From Nostoc edaphicum CCNP1411 (GTDB taxonomy: Bacteria > Cyanobacteriota > Cyanobacteriia > Cyanobacteriales > Nostocaceae): 64,000 bases of DNA. Position numbers and translations under genes: made by a program. Positions 1-8,918 of the stretch are shown piece after piece. How positions within the stretch are numbered: position 1 is the stretch's first letter; every line of letters begins with the position of its first letter. Under the pieces are notes generated by a model. It did not search any database and had not been told where the DNA came from. It saw nothing but the letters and a program-made list of their open reading frames with translations. The stretch spans positions 3,596,001 to 3,660,000 of the forward strand of contig NZ_CP054698.1 of assembly GCF_014023275.1 (NCBI RefSeq), given 5' to 3'.

Positions 1-246
1 ATTCTTAATTGGAATATTCTGGTAGAAAGACTAAATTTTAGTCTTAACCTTGAAGTATCAAGGGTTTGACTGGACTGCTCAAAACTTATTTACCATATTG
101 CTAATGTTGGCTGTTAGAGTCTGTCCTGAATCGAAGCTTACTATGTTTAGTGAATTTTTGAGAAAGTTTTAATTTAGGGTTTGAGCGTAGTTGCACATCA
201 TACCAGAGTTACCAGAAAGTCTCTAGAGAGGAGGAGGATTAGGAAA
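1..246. other. left-edge non-coding stretch
   Basis: No convincing gene lies here. A short palindrome (GACTAAA/TTTAGTC) sits near position 30. A strong purine-rich ribosome site (GAGGAGGAGG, about 228-237) serves the first gene. Confidence 0.5.
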
Positions 247-771
247 ATGCAAGGTTGGTTATCCAAATTCATCCACCGCAAGCGTCGTCGGTTTTGCGCC
301 TCTCTGGTGTGGACGTATCGAGAGATTAGTTCTGCTTCTGTAGATGAACTGTGGCAAAAAGTGGTTGACTTAACAGATGTTTCCTGGCATCCACAACTTA
401 AGAGTACTAATGTTCCCCACGGATTAGTACCCAAACCAGGATTAATTTTTCAAGCTGTCACACGCTTTTCACCGATTCCCATCAGAATTTTTGTGGAACG
501 CGTCAATCCTAGAGAGATGCTGAGTATCCGAGTAATGGCAATTCCTGGAATTGAGGAAAGGGTGACTTATCAAGTAGAGTCAACAGTTTGCGGTACTTGT
601 TTGTCTTATTCTGTAACACTACGGGGTTGGTTATCGCCCCTGATTTGGTCTTTATCCCGTCCTTATGCAGACCGCGTTGCAAGGTCTTTAGTCGAGGCAG
701 TAGAAAAGACGGCATTACCAGCGGTATCTGGTCAGAAAAAATCCCTTAATGACAGTTGTTTTGATTTTTAG
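247..771 (+). CDS. SRPBCC (START/polyketide cyclase-like) family protein
   Basis: The 174-residue product reads like a SRPBCC-fold protein. An early stretch after VWTYREISSASVDELWQKV matches the start of the fold (strand, then helix), followed by alternating strands and a long C-terminal helix (YADRVARSLVEAVEKTA). Members bind hydrophobic ligands in a helix-grip pocket, but the ligand here cannot be told. The frame is open from a TTG at 181, but I chose ATG 247 because a strong GGAGGAGG ribosome site lies about 9 bases before it. The gene stands alone: the next gene starts 261 bp downstream. There is no signal peptide or obvious membrane segment. A second SRPBCC gene lies at 43998-44444, but the two are not close in sequence. 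Confidence 0.75.
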   Translation: MQGWLSKFIHRKRRRFCASLVWTYREISSASVDELWQKVVDLTDVSWHPQLKSTNVPHGLVPKPGLIFQAVTRFSPIPIRIFVERVNPREMLSIRVMAIPGIEERVTYQVESTVCGTCLSYSVTLRGWLSPLIWSLSRPYADRVARSLVEAVEKTALPAVSGQKKSLNDSCFDF

Positions 772-1032
772 GGACTGGGGATTGGGAAGTGGATAAGCAG
801 GGAATAGGTTACAGGTTAAAGGTTACAGATGATTCCCTCTCACCTGTCACCTCTCCCCTAATCCCAATGCCCAAAGAAAGTTAAAATTCTATTAGGTAAT
901 AATGCTATTTGCTAAGTTTTATTACGGCAGCGACAGTGATAACACTAAGCTGACCTTACCTAAGAAAGCATCCAGTTAATAGCTAAGATGTTCGCCACAA
1001 CTGTATTTATTCATTTTGAATTTTGAATTTTT

Positions 1033-2103
1033 ATGTACGATGTCCTTGATTCTCGCTCTGTCTTAGAAATTTTGCGACCAGTGGAAGACCCAGAACTCCG
1101 CAAAAGTCTGGTAGAACTTAATATGATTCGTAATGTCACAATTGACGGTGGCAAAGTTAGTTTCACTTTAGTATTAACCACTCCTGCCTGTCCTTTACGT
1201 GAATTTATTGTTGAAGACTGTCAGAAAGCTGTCAAAAAACTCCCAGGCGTTACAGATGTCAGTATAGAAGTTACGGCAGAAACACCACAGCAAAAAAGTT
1301 TGCCCGATCGCACTGGCATTTCTGGGGTGAAAAATATCATTGCTGTTTCCAGCGGCAAAGGTGGCGTTGGTAAAAGTACGGTGGCGGTGAATGTCGCAGT
1401 GGCTCTAGCTCAAACTGGGGCGAAAGTCGGCTTGCTAGATGCTGATATTTACGGCCCCAATGACCCCACCATGCTGGGTCTGGCTGATGCCCAAATTGTT
1501 GTGCGTTCCACTGAAACAGGTGACATTCTGGAACCTGCTTTTAATCACGGCGTCAAATTAGTTTCGATGGGCTTTTTGATTGACCGAGATCAACCAGTAA
1601 TTTGGCGGGGGCCTATGCTAAATGGTGTAATTCGCCAGTTTCTCTATCAAGTGCAATGGGGGGAACTGGATTATTTGATTGTAGATATGCCACCAGGAAC
1701 CGGAGATGCTCAGTTAACTTTAACCCAAGCAGTACCGATGGCAGGGGCAGTAATTGTCACCACGCCGCAAAACGTAGCCCTGTTAGATTCTCGCAAGGGA
1801 TTGCGGATGTTCCAGCAGATGAATGTCCCAGTATTGGGGATCGTAGAAAATATGAGCTATTTTATCCCCCCCGATCAACCAGATAAGCAATATGACATCT
1901 TTGGTTCCGGTGGTGGCTCCAAAACAGCTGCTGAATTGGGAGTGCCGCTTTTAGGGTGCGTGCCGCTAGAGATTTCTACACGAGTAGGTGGTGATAGCGG
2001 TGTGCCAATAGTCGTTGGTGATCCAGATTCAGCTTCAGCAAAAGCATTAACAGCGATCGCTCTTACCATCGCTGGTAAAGTATCAGTTGCAGCTCTAACA
2101 TAA
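1033..2103 (+). CDS. Mrp/NBP35-type P-loop ATPase, iron-sulfur cluster carrier family
   Basis: This 356-residue protein has an N-terminal MIP18/DUF59 domain (about residues 5-85). A MinD/ParA-type ATPase domain follows, with the deviant Walker A GKGGVGKST at 108-116, LLDADIYGPN, and a Walker B-like YLIVDMPPGTGD. Family members carry and transfer Fe-S clusters to apoproteins in the cytosol. In E. coli Mrp a CxxC follows the ENMS motif; here ENMSYF is followed by IPPDQPD with no cysteine pair, so cluster ligation must differ or be lost. The only cysteines I note are near PACPLREF, EDCQ and LLGCVPL. The gene is monocistronic by spacing. Confidence is high for the family and lower for the carrier role. 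Confidence 0.93.
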   Translation: MYDVLDSRSVLEILRPVEDPELRKSLVELNMIRNVTIDGGKVSFTLVLTTPACPLREFIVEDCQKAVKKLPGVTDVSIEVTAETPQQKSLPDRTGISGVKNIIAVSSGKGGVGKSTVAVNVAVALAQTGAKVGLLDADIYGPNDPTMLGLADAQIVVRSTETGDILEPAFNHGVKLVSMGFLIDRDQPVIWRGPMLNGVIRQFLYQVQWGELDYLIVDMPPGTGDAQLTLTQAVPMAGAVIVTTPQNVALLDSRKGLRMFQQMNVPVLGIVENMSYFIPPDQPDKQYDIFGSGGGSKTAAELGVPLLGCVPLEISTRVGGDSGVPIVVGDPDSASAKALTAIALTIAGKVSVAALT

Positions 2104-2287
2104 TTAATTTTAATTTCTATTTACTTCCTGGGCTATAGCTTGGGAATACTAAGCATTGGGTATGGGGTAAGGGGCACGGGGCATGGGGATTGAGGAAACA
2201 AGAGAAGAAGAACTATTGATTATTAACCAATGCCCAATGCCCAATGTCCAATGCTCAACAATTAAAGCTAAAGTCTAAACTGACACA
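2104..2287. repeat. low-complexity GGGGCATGGGG / CCCAATGCC heptamer-type repeats
   Basis: The gap between mrp and rodA holds G-rich runs (GGGGTAAGGGGCACGGGG) followed by several CCAATGC-type heptamers on the other strand sense. The two halves are partly complementary and could fold back. This is the same repeat style as at 14370-14483 and 26110-26225. Confidence 0.6.
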
Positions 2288-3601
2288 ATGTTGTTAAAAC
2301 GATCGCTCCCCAAAATTCGCTGGAAGTCTTGGGTTAAGCCCTGGCAGCATGTAGATTGGCTACTATTTTGTTTGCCGATAGCTGCTAGTATCTTTGGCGG
2401 ACTAATGATTCTCAGTACGGAATTGAAACAGCCAGTAACTGACTGGTGGTGGCATTGGATGGTAGCGGGTATCGGCGTGCTTATAGCCCTGTTTTTATCT
2501 CGTATCCGTTACGAACTTTTGATGCAGTGGCACTGGGTAACTTATGCAATAACGAACTTCAGCTTAATCATAGTGATGATTGCTGGTAGTAGCGCTAAAG
2601 GGGCACAGCGGTGGATTCCTATTGCTGGTTTCAATGTCCAACCCTCAGAATTTGCCAAAGTCGGCATGATCATTACCTTAGCTGCTTTGCTACACAGGCG
2701 CACTGCTTCTACCCTCGAAGGTGTTTTCCGCGTTCTGGCAATCACTGCTGTACCTTGGGGATTAATATTTTTACAGCCAGATTTAGCAACATCAATGGTT
2801 TTTTGTGCGATCGTCTTAGGAATGCTGTACTGGGCAAATGCCAACCCAGGCTGGTTAATTCTGATGATTTCTCCTGTGGTTGCCGCCATTTTATTTAGTA
2901 CATCTTGGCCATTAGCAGAGCCGATAGTTTTATTCAAAGAACTATCTTTTGGCCCATTAGGGATAGTTTGGTCAATTGCAATGGCTATTGTGGGCTGGCA
3001 AACTCTTCCCTGGCGTCGATTTGGTTTGGGCACTATCGGTGCGGGGACTCTCAATATACTGGGTGGCGAATTAGGAGTCTTCGCCTGGAACCATATTTTG
3101 AAAGAGTATCAAAAAGACCGGCTCACTGTATTCATGAACCCCGATCACGATCCACTCGGTGCTGGATATCATTTAATCCAATCTCGTATTGCTATTGGTG
3201 CCGGTGAAATTTGGGGATGGGGTCTGTTCAAGGGGCCAATGACGCAACTGAATTTCGTACCGGAACAGCATACAGACTTTATTTTCTCCGCAGTGGGGGA
3301 AGAATTTGGTTTTGTTGGTTGTTTGGTAGTGCTGTTTGTCTTCTGCTTAATTTGCTTCCGTCTACTGCATGTTGCCCAAACCGCCAAAGATAACTTTGGT
3401 TCCTTGTTGGCTATTGGCGTTTTGTCCATGATCGTATTTCAGCTGATTGTGAATATTGGCATGACTGTTGGTTTAGCGCCTGTGGCAGGAATTCCCCTAC
3501 CTTGGATGAGTTATGGGCGTTCTGCGATGCTGACTAACTTCATTTCCTTGGGAATAGTAGAATCGGTAGCAAATTTTCGACAAAGGCAGAAGTATTATTG
3601 A
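2288..3601 (+). CDS. rodA: RodA/FtsW/SpoVE family peptidoglycan glycosyltransferase (RodA type)
   Basis: This 437-residue polytopic membrane protein belongs to the SEDS family, which polymerises lipid II for side-wall growth with a class B penicillin-binding protein. It has about ten hydrophobic segments. Conserved motifs include WIPIAGFNVQPSEFAK, FLQPDLATS, the long extracytoplasmic stretch DPLGAGYHLIQSRIAIGAGE followed by QHTDFIFSAVGEEFGF, and a C-terminal GLAPVAGIPLPWMSYG. The residue after SYG is Arg rather than the Gly usual in E. coli homologues. The length and lack of a divisome context favour RodA over FtsW, which I infer rather than see. The ATG at 2288 follows a 184-bp repeat-rich gap after the Mrp-type gene. 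Confidence 0.9.
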   Translation: MLLKRSLPKIRWKSWVKPWQHVDWLLFCLPIAASIFGGLMILSTELKQPVTDWWWHWMVAGIGVLIALFLSRIRYELLMQWHWVTYAITNFSLIIVMIAGSSAKGAQRWIPIAGFNVQPSEFAKVGMIITLAALLHRRTASTLEGVFRVLAITAVPWGLIFLQPDLATSMVFCAIVLGMLYWANANPGWLILMISPVVAAILFSTSWPLAEPIVLFKELSFGPLGIVWSIAMAIVGWQTLPWRRFGLGTIGAGTLNILGGELGVFAWNHILKEYQKDRLTVFMNPDHDPLGAGYHLIQSRIAIGAGEIWGWGLFKGPMTQLNFVPEQHTDFIFSAVGEEFGFVGCLVVLFVFCLICFRLLHVAQTAKDNFGSLLAIGVLSMIVFQLIVNIGMTVGLAPVAGIPLPWMSYGRSAMLTNFISLGIVESVANFRQRQKYY

Positions 3602-3901
3602 TTCGTCATTAGTCATTAGTCCTTTGTCCTTGGCTAATGACCGAATGGTACTAAGAAAAGCTTAAAGCCTTGTGTAGTCTTGTTCCTAGCCGTCAATACT
3701 GGGAATTTTTTCCGAATGAGGTGCTGCCTCTGGTCAAGCCACTAAAGGCGGCAGCCCTCCCAGAATGCTTTCCCTGGAAGTCAGGGCAAGGGCTGTATCT
3801 TAACTTAGTGCTATTCGCTAATGACCAATGACAAATGACAAATGACAAATGACTATTAACAAGTATTAAGCTATTAAAAGGAAACAAACGAGGCTAAAAA
3901 C
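3602..3901. repeat. heptamer short tandem repeats (TAATGAC / AATGACA type)
   Basis: About 300 bp without a gene. The first 50 bases carry ATTAGTC-type heptamers. Near 3823-3855, AATGACA is repeated in tandem. The middle (3715-3805) is a GC-richer block with complementary pieces (GCTGCC and GGCAGC) that looks like a dispersed repeat. An A-rich leader with AAAGGAAAC precedes ndhS. Confidence 0.6.
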
Positions 3902-4099
3902 ATGATTCTGCCTGGAGCAACTGTTCGCGTCAACAATCCCGCAGATACCTATTATCGCTACGAAGGACTCGTGCAACGACTAACTGATGGCAAAGTAGCC
4001 GTATTATTTGAGGGTGGTAACTGGGATAAATTAGTTACTTTCCGCCTGAGTGAATTGGAACTCGTAGAGACCACAGCCGGACGTAAAAAAGCCAAATAA
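3902..4099 (+). CDS. ndhS: NAD(P)H-quinone oxidoreductase subunit S, NdhS
   Basis: This 65-residue protein matches my memory of the cyanobacterial NdhS family almost end to end: [43 protein letters not shown] and a basic Lys-rich tail. NdhS is an SH3-like peripheral subunit that helps dock reduced ferredoxin onto the thylakoid NDH-1 complex for cyclic electron flow. Heptamer repeats flank the gene on both sides (3602-3901 and 4100-4192). It probably has its own transcript, although the HAS-barrel gene follows after 93 bp. The length is normal for the family. Confidence 0.92.
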   Translation: MILPGATVRVNNPADTYYRYEGLVQRLTDGKVAVLFEGGNWDKLVTFRLSELELVETTAGRKKAK

Positions 4100-4192
4100 A
4101 ATTAGTCATTAGTCATTTGTCCGTTGTCATTTGTCGTTTGACAAAAACTAATGACTAATGACCAATGACTAATGACTAATGACTAAATTACT
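4100..4192. repeat. inverted array of TAATGAC heptamers
   Basis: The gap after ndhS begins with ATTAGTCATTAGTCATTTG and ends with AATGACTAATGACTAAT. The two halves are near-complementary, so the transcript could form a long A/U-rich hairpin. It is typical of the short tandemly repeated repetitive sequences of heterocystous cyanobacteria. Confidence 0.75.
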
Positions 4193-4849
4193 ATGCGCCT
4201 CCCCCTACCACAGTTTGCCACTGGCGATCGCCATCCCAACCACATTGCGGAGGTGATTGAAACTACTAGTACTGAATTTTTAGCTCAGTGTTTAGAACCA
4301 GAAGACTTGAGCTTTCCCTCCATGCCACCCTTTGGTAGTTGGGTCTGCTCTGTAGATGAAGAATCTGGTAATCAAATTTATGCTGTAGTGTATTATGCCA
4401 CAACCATGCCCATAGATTCTGTACATCGGGCGAGAGCATTGGGGTTGTCATTGCAAGATTTACGGGAGGAACAACCCCAAATATTTGCCATGCTGAGAAC
4501 GGAATTTCGGGCTGCGATCGTGGGCTTTGAACTATCTTCGCAAAATCAAAGTTATAACCAAAGAGTATATCAGTATCTACCACCCCGTCCCCCGCAAATT
4601 CATCAGGCTGTTTATCGGTGTGAACCAGAAGCTATTATTAAATTTACTGAAGAACTAGATTTCTTAAGGACACTCCTTTGTATCAATGGTGCGCCAATAG
4701 AGTCTTTGACCGCAGCTGCCATTCGAGATGTATACCAGTTACGCAAAGCTGACCGAGAATGGCTAATTAAAGCTGGACGTAACTTGAGCGTGCTACTTAA
4801 AGACGACTACGATCGCTTGCGGTTCATTTTGAGTCAAATCCACCCGTAG
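4193..4849 (+). CDS. HAS-barrel domain protein
   Basis: The 218-residue product begins with a HAS-barrel-like beta domain (about 1-125): LPLPQFATGDRHPNHIAEVIETTS, GSWVC, IYAVVYYATTMPIDS and HRARALGLS. This domain is otherwise found at the N-terminus of the HerA helicase and in ATP-synthase-like barrels. The C-terminal half is helical (LRTLLCINGAPIESL, then DREWLIKAGRNLSVLLKDDYDRLRFIL). It carries no ATPase domain of its own, so it is a stand-alone HAS protein of unknown function. It lies 93 bp after ndhS in the same direction; the adjacency could mean co-transcription, but nothing shows a functional link. Confidence 0.7.
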   Translation: MRLPLPQFATGDRHPNHIAEVIETTSTEFLAQCLEPEDLSFPSMPPFGSWVCSVDEESGNQIYAVVYYATTMPIDSVHRARALGLSLQDLREEQPQIFAMLRTEFRAAIVGFELSSQNQSYNQRVYQYLPPRPPQIHQAVYRCEPEAIIKFTEELDFLRTLLCINGAPIESLTAAAIRDVYQLRKADREWLIKAGRNLSVLLKDDYDRLRFILSQIHP

Positions 4850-4988
4850 GTAGTTAGTTCTGAGACAATTGCCTAGTTAGTGTAAGTTAAGGTTTTTGAT
4901 TTTTCGTCAGGTGGCTTCTTTGTTTATATCGATCAGGCGATCGCCCCCAAGGTAATCGCAGTTTTACCATAGCCCCTTCAATTCCTAC

Positions 4989-7127
4989 ATGATGGAACTC
5001 ATATCACAAGTTCTTGTTCTGGAACCAACTTCCCAAGTTCTTGGCAAGGAACCAATTGTTCCCTTTGCTATTTTGTTGGTGGTCATCTTAGTTATACCCA
5101 TCATGTTTGAGCGACTAAGATTACCAGGATTAGTGGGTTTGGTTTTCTCAGGGCTAGTACTTGGGCCTTCAGGTTGGAATCTATTCCAGTCTGACTCACC
5201 GATGATTAACCTACTATCAGACATTGGGTTAATTTATTTACTGTTTGTCGCAGGGCTAGAAGTTGATCTAGAACAGTTTCGCCGCCAGAAAAGTCGCGCT
5301 TTTGGATTTGCTAGCTTGACTTTCAGTGTACCCCTGGTAATGGGAACCCTAGTAGGACTAATCTTAGGCTATGGCTGGAATACTTCAATCTTAATTGGCT
5401 CTTTATTTGCTTCCTATACCCTTTTGGCATATCCCATAATCAGTCGTTTGGGAGTGGTAAACAACGAAGCTGTTACTGTCACCACTGGAGCTAAGATTTT
5501 TACAGATATTGGTGCAGTGCTGATATTAGCCGTTTGTGTAGCTATGGCTGATGATGAAGTATTCAGCTTTGCAGAACTACTCACTTTGTCTGGTCGGTTA
5601 ACTATTTACTCTGTTGCCGTTGTCACAGGCTTTGATTGGGCAGGCAAAGAATTTTTCAAGCGATCTGGAGACGACGAAGGAAACAAATTTTTGTTTGTGT
5701 TGCTTTCTGTGTTTCTAGCGGCTGTAGGTGCTCAATTGATTGGGGTAGAAAAAATTGTTGGTGCTTTTTTAGCGGGTTTGGCGGTGAATGAAGCTGTGGG
5801 TGAAGGGCCAGTCAAAGAAAAGGTGGTATTTATTGGCAGTGTGCTGTTCATTCCCATTTTCTTTGTTGACCTTGGTTTACTGATCAATCTACCCGCCTTT
5901 GTAAATAACCTAGATACGCTGAAGTTAACGCTGTTGATGATCGTTGGTTTGATTGTCAGTAAATTGATTGCAGCTTTATTAACGAAACTGGTTTACCGCT
6001 ATAACTGGCAAGAAATGCTAACGATGTGGTCGCTGTCACTTCCCCAGGTTGCTACAACCTTAGCAGCAACGTTAGTAGGATATCGGGCTGGGTTGCTGCC
6101 ACTAGAAGTATTACACAGCATCATTGTCTTAATGGTTGTCACATCAACCTTGGGCCCTTTGATTACCAGTCGAATAGCTGTTGGTTTGAATTCCTCAGTA
6201 GCGGAAGATCCACCACTACCCCTATCTGACCAAAAAGCACCAGAGATAGATAGTGCTTTTACTATAGTTGTGCCTGTATATAATCCTCATACCCAGCAGT
6301 ATTTGATTGAAATGGCGGCGTTATTAGCACGTCAGTCTCAGGGCAAAATTGTACCACTGGCGATCGCTAATGCTGCTGCTCACATGGATGCACCGCAGTT
6401 AGAAGCCTCTCTACAACGGAGTGAGCGGTTATTGACCAAAGCCACTGCACAAAGTCGAGTATTGGGCGTACCTACGGAAGCAGTGCTGCGGATTGATGAT
6501 GCCTTTGCTCAGGGAATTAGCAGAGCGGCTCGTGAACAAAAGGCTAATTTAATTGTTATGGGTTGGGGTAAACGCACTGGGTTGCGAGCGCGTTTATTTG
6601 GGAATGTGATTGATGGTGTGCTTTGGGCTTCCCATTGTCCAGTAGCGGTGACACGTCTAGTAGAATCACCGAAAAAAATTCAGCGCATCTTAGTACCAAT
6701 AGAGAACTTAACAGCACCCACATTACAGCCTGTACAATTTGCCCAGATGCTGGCAGAAGCAAATCAGAGCCACATTACTGTGCTGAATGTGTGCGATCGC
6801 CGCACTAGTTCTAGTAAAATTGCTTGGAGGCGATCGCATCTCTCACTGCTAGTATCTAAATTGGCTTTGACCAATGCCCCAGAAATTCAAATCATCGCTC
6901 ATGAAAATGTTGCCCAAGCAATTTTGCAGGCAGCACGATTATATGATTTAGTCGTTTTACCTTTTATACGTAATCGTACCAGTCCTGGAGGGTTAACCAT
7001 TAGCGATGTCACTACCCAGTTAGCCAGCCAACTCACTTGCTCCATCGTCATGCTTGGAGAACCGCAACGCACTCAAACTAATGTAATTACCTCTAATACG
7101 GTTACTAGCATTACTTCTGCTGTATAA
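4989..7127 (+). CDS. cation:proton antiporter (CPA2/KefB-NapA type) with two C-terminal Usp domains
   Basis: The 712-residue product has an N-terminal membrane domain (about residues 20-400, roughly twelve segments) of the Na+/H+ exchanger superfamily: RLPGLVGLVFSGLVLGPSG, LLFVAGLEVDL, FLAGLAVNEA and FIPIFFVDLGLLI. The usual ion-binding acidic pair on the fifth helix reads Thr-Asp (KIFTDIGAVLIL, about residue 171), so only one acid is present. Two universal-stress-like domains follow (about 425-560 and 575-695); the first ends with the nucleotide-loop pattern GLRARLFGNVIDGVLWASHCPV. It would exchange Na+ or K+ for protons at the plasma or thylakoid membrane, with Usp domains as possible nucleotide sensors (inference). 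It is a single gene. Confidence 0.88.
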   Translation: MMELISQVLVLEPTSQVLGKEPIVPFAILLVVILVIPIMFERLRLPGLVGLVFSGLVLGPSGWNLFQSDSPMINLLSDIGLIYLLFVAGLEVDLEQFRRQKSRAFGFASLTFSVPLVMGTLVGLILGYGWNTSILIGSLFASYTLLAYPIISRLGVVNNEAVTVTTGAKIFTDIGAVLILAVCVAMADDEVFSFAELLTLSGRLTIYSVAVVTGFDWAGKEFFKRSGDDEGNKFLFVLLSVFLAAVGAQLIGVEKIVGAFLAGLAVNEAVGEGPVKEKVVFIGSVLFIPIFFVDLGLLINLPAFVNNLDTLKLTLLMIVGLIVSKLIAALLTKLVYRYNWQEMLTMWSLSLPQVATTLAATLVGYRAGLLPLEVLHSIIVLMVVTSTLGPLITSRIAVGLNSSVAEDPPLPLSDQKAPEIDSAFTIVVPVYNPHTQQYLIEMAALLARQSQGKIVPLAIANAAAHMDAPQLEASLQRSERLLTKATAQSRVLGVPTEAVLRIDDAFAQGISRAAREQKANLIVMGWGKRTGLRARLFGNVIDGVLWASHCPVAVTRLVESPKKIQRILVPIENLTAPTLQPVQFAQMLAEANQSHITVLNVCDRRTSSSKIAWRRSHLSLLVSKLALTNAPEIQIIAHENVAQAILQAARLYDLVVLPFIRNRTSPGGLTISDVTTQLASQLTCSIVMLGEPQRTQTNVITSNTVTSITSAV

Positions 7128-7821
7128 TGTCAGCCATAGTTCAGTCCATTTGAGTAGACTTGAGCTGTGATACCATTGACAAAAATCTTTGCAACAAATG
7201 AATTGGCTGTAAGAATGTACAAATGTACGTCCCTACAAAAGCATACATTTGTAGCATAAGTTTCGTGGAATGGTGTCAGTCTTTGCAATCAAGTGTAGAG
7301 CAGAATATTAGCAAACGCGATACAGGTTAACTATGTTAATGGTAAGACCTTGGAATTAAACGAGTTTCAAATTACTTCCTAGTACTTTGCATCCCACTGA
7401 AAATAGTTGTAACTGTGAAAATTACTGAGTTCCTAGTGGCTCGGCTTAGAGATAATAAAGATTCCACCTACAAAGAGCGAGGCTAATACCCGCGGACATA
7501 AATACTGAGTCCCTGTTAGTTTATTAGTTACTCAGTATTTAGCACTGATCATGGTAAAAACACTTTATCTTGTTGAAGATTTGATGAACTTTAAGTGGAA
7601 GATTGATAATCTTTAGACTAAGTTTGTTATTTTGCTAATTAAATTCTTAAGCAAAAAGGTAAAAATATAACAAAACTGCAACCGAAAAAAATAAGTAAGT
7701 TCAACAACACTTTTTGATGAAGCCTTGTTCTTTTTTTTGTTCTGTATTTTTGTACCCAAGCTGGGTAATCTAAAAGTAAGTGCAATAGCTACTGAAAATA
7801 TTTGTAAATAACTGGGAAACT
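7128..7821. other. 694-bp intergenic region with two palindromes upstream of the UXS gene
   Basis: No gene is supported. Two inverted repeats stand out: a 10-bp pair TACAAATGTA (7218-7227) and TACATTTGTA (7244-7253), and a perfect 12-bp pair at 7499-7510 and 7530-7541. The last 200 bases are A/T-rich and would hold the UXS promoter, but no consensus is clear. Confidence 0.6.
7499..7541. repeat. perfect 12-bp inverted repeat, 19-base loop
   Basis: TAAATACTGAGT at 7499-7510 is exactly complementary to ACTCAGTATTTA at 7530-7541. It lies about 280 bp before the UXS start. It could be a hairpin in a leader RNA or an operator; there is no U-run after it that would make it a terminator. Confidence 0.7.
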
Positions 7822-8772
7822 ATGAGAATTTTGGTGACGGGCGGTGCTGGGTTTATTGGTTCCCATCTCATCGACCGACTAATGACTGCTGGGCATGAAT
7901 TAATATGCTTGGATAATTTTTACACTGGCCACAAACGCAACATTCTTAAATGGTTAGGTCATCCGTACTTTGAACTGATTCGCCACGATATAACCGAACC
8001 AATTCGGTTAGAAGTAGATCAAATTTATCATTTAGCTTGTCCAGCTTCACCAGTACATTACCAGTACAACCCAGTTAAAACCGTTAAAACTAACGTGATG
8101 GGAACACTGAATATGTTGGGGCTAGCTAAACGTGTAAAAGCTAGGTTTTTCTTGGCTTCAACTAGTGAAGTATACGGTGATCCAGAAGTTCATCCCCAAA
8201 CTGAAGAGTATCGGGGTAGCGTCAATCCCATTGGGATACGTTCATGCTACGACGAGGGTAAAAGAATTGCTGAAACTCTAGCATTTGATTACTACAGGCA
8301 AAATAAAGTTGATATTCGAGTTGTTCGGATATTCAACACCTACGGGCCGAGAATGTTAGAAAACGATGGTCGGGTGGTGAGCAACTTTATAGTTCAAGCC
8401 TTACGGGGTAATCCTTTAACCGTCTACGGCGATGGTTCGCAAACTCGTAGTTTCTGCTATGTTTCTGATTTGGTAGAAGGATTCATCCGCCTAATGAATA
8501 GCGACTACATTGGCCCAGTCAACCTGGGCAATCCTGGTGAATACACGATTTTACAATTGGCACAAACGGTGCAAAATATGATCAACCCGGAAGCCCAGAT
8601 TAAGTTCGAGGCACTACCTTCGGATGATCCCCGACGTCGCCAACCTGATATCACAAAGGCAAAAACTTGGTTAAATTGGGAACCTACCATTCCTCTACAA
8701 GAGGGGTTAAAACTAACAATAGAAGATTTTCGCGATCGCATTCAAAGCGATGTCAATAATTCAACCACCTAA
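7822..8772 (+). CDS. UDP-glucuronate decarboxylase (UDP-xylose synthase) family SDR enzyme
   Basis: This 316-residue extended short-chain dehydrogenase has the NAD-binding GGAGFIGSH at 7-15, [24 protein letters not shown], the catalytic STSEVYGDP and YxxxK (SCYDEGKR), and [11 protein letters not shown]. These match UDP-glucuronate decarboxylases, which convert UDP-glucuronate to UDP-xylose in the cytosol. No N-terminal membrane anchor is present, as in other bacterial forms. The next gene is UDP-glucose dehydrogenase, which makes the substrate, so the pair forms a UDP-xylose supply route for polysaccharide or glycan synthesis. UDP-apiose synthase or dTDP-glucose dehydratase are less likely alternatives. 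Confidence 0.9.
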   Translation: MRILVTGGAGFIGSHLIDRLMTAGHELICLDNFYTGHKRNILKWLGHPYFELIRHDITEPIRLEVDQIYHLACPASPVHYQYNPVKTVKTNVMGTLNMLGLAKRVKARFFLASTSEVYGDPEVHPQTEEYRGSVNPIGIRSCYDEGKRIAETLAFDYYRQNKVDIRVVRIFNTYGPRMLENDGRVVSNFIVQALRGNPLTVYGDGSQTRSFCYVSDLVEGFIRLMNSDYIGPVNLGNPGEYTILQLAQTVQNMINPEAQIKFEALPSDDPRRRQPDITKAKTWLNWEPTIPLQEGLKLTIEDFRDRIQSDVNNSTT

Positions 8773-8918
8773 GCAGCCCCTAGTGTTGCTCTAAATTTTC
8801 GTGCAGACTCATCCTCGATAACTAATATACTTAGTGGCTGAGTTGACTAGTAGTGTATAAGTGTCAAATTGAGAACTTCTTTTTGAAGACTAATCCCAAA
8901 AAAGTGAGGAGTTAAAAA

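Noticed and set aside
2542..3054. 170-codon frame antisense to rodA
   Set aside because: It lies fully inside a conserved membrane-protein gene and its composition is the complement of hydrophobic codons.
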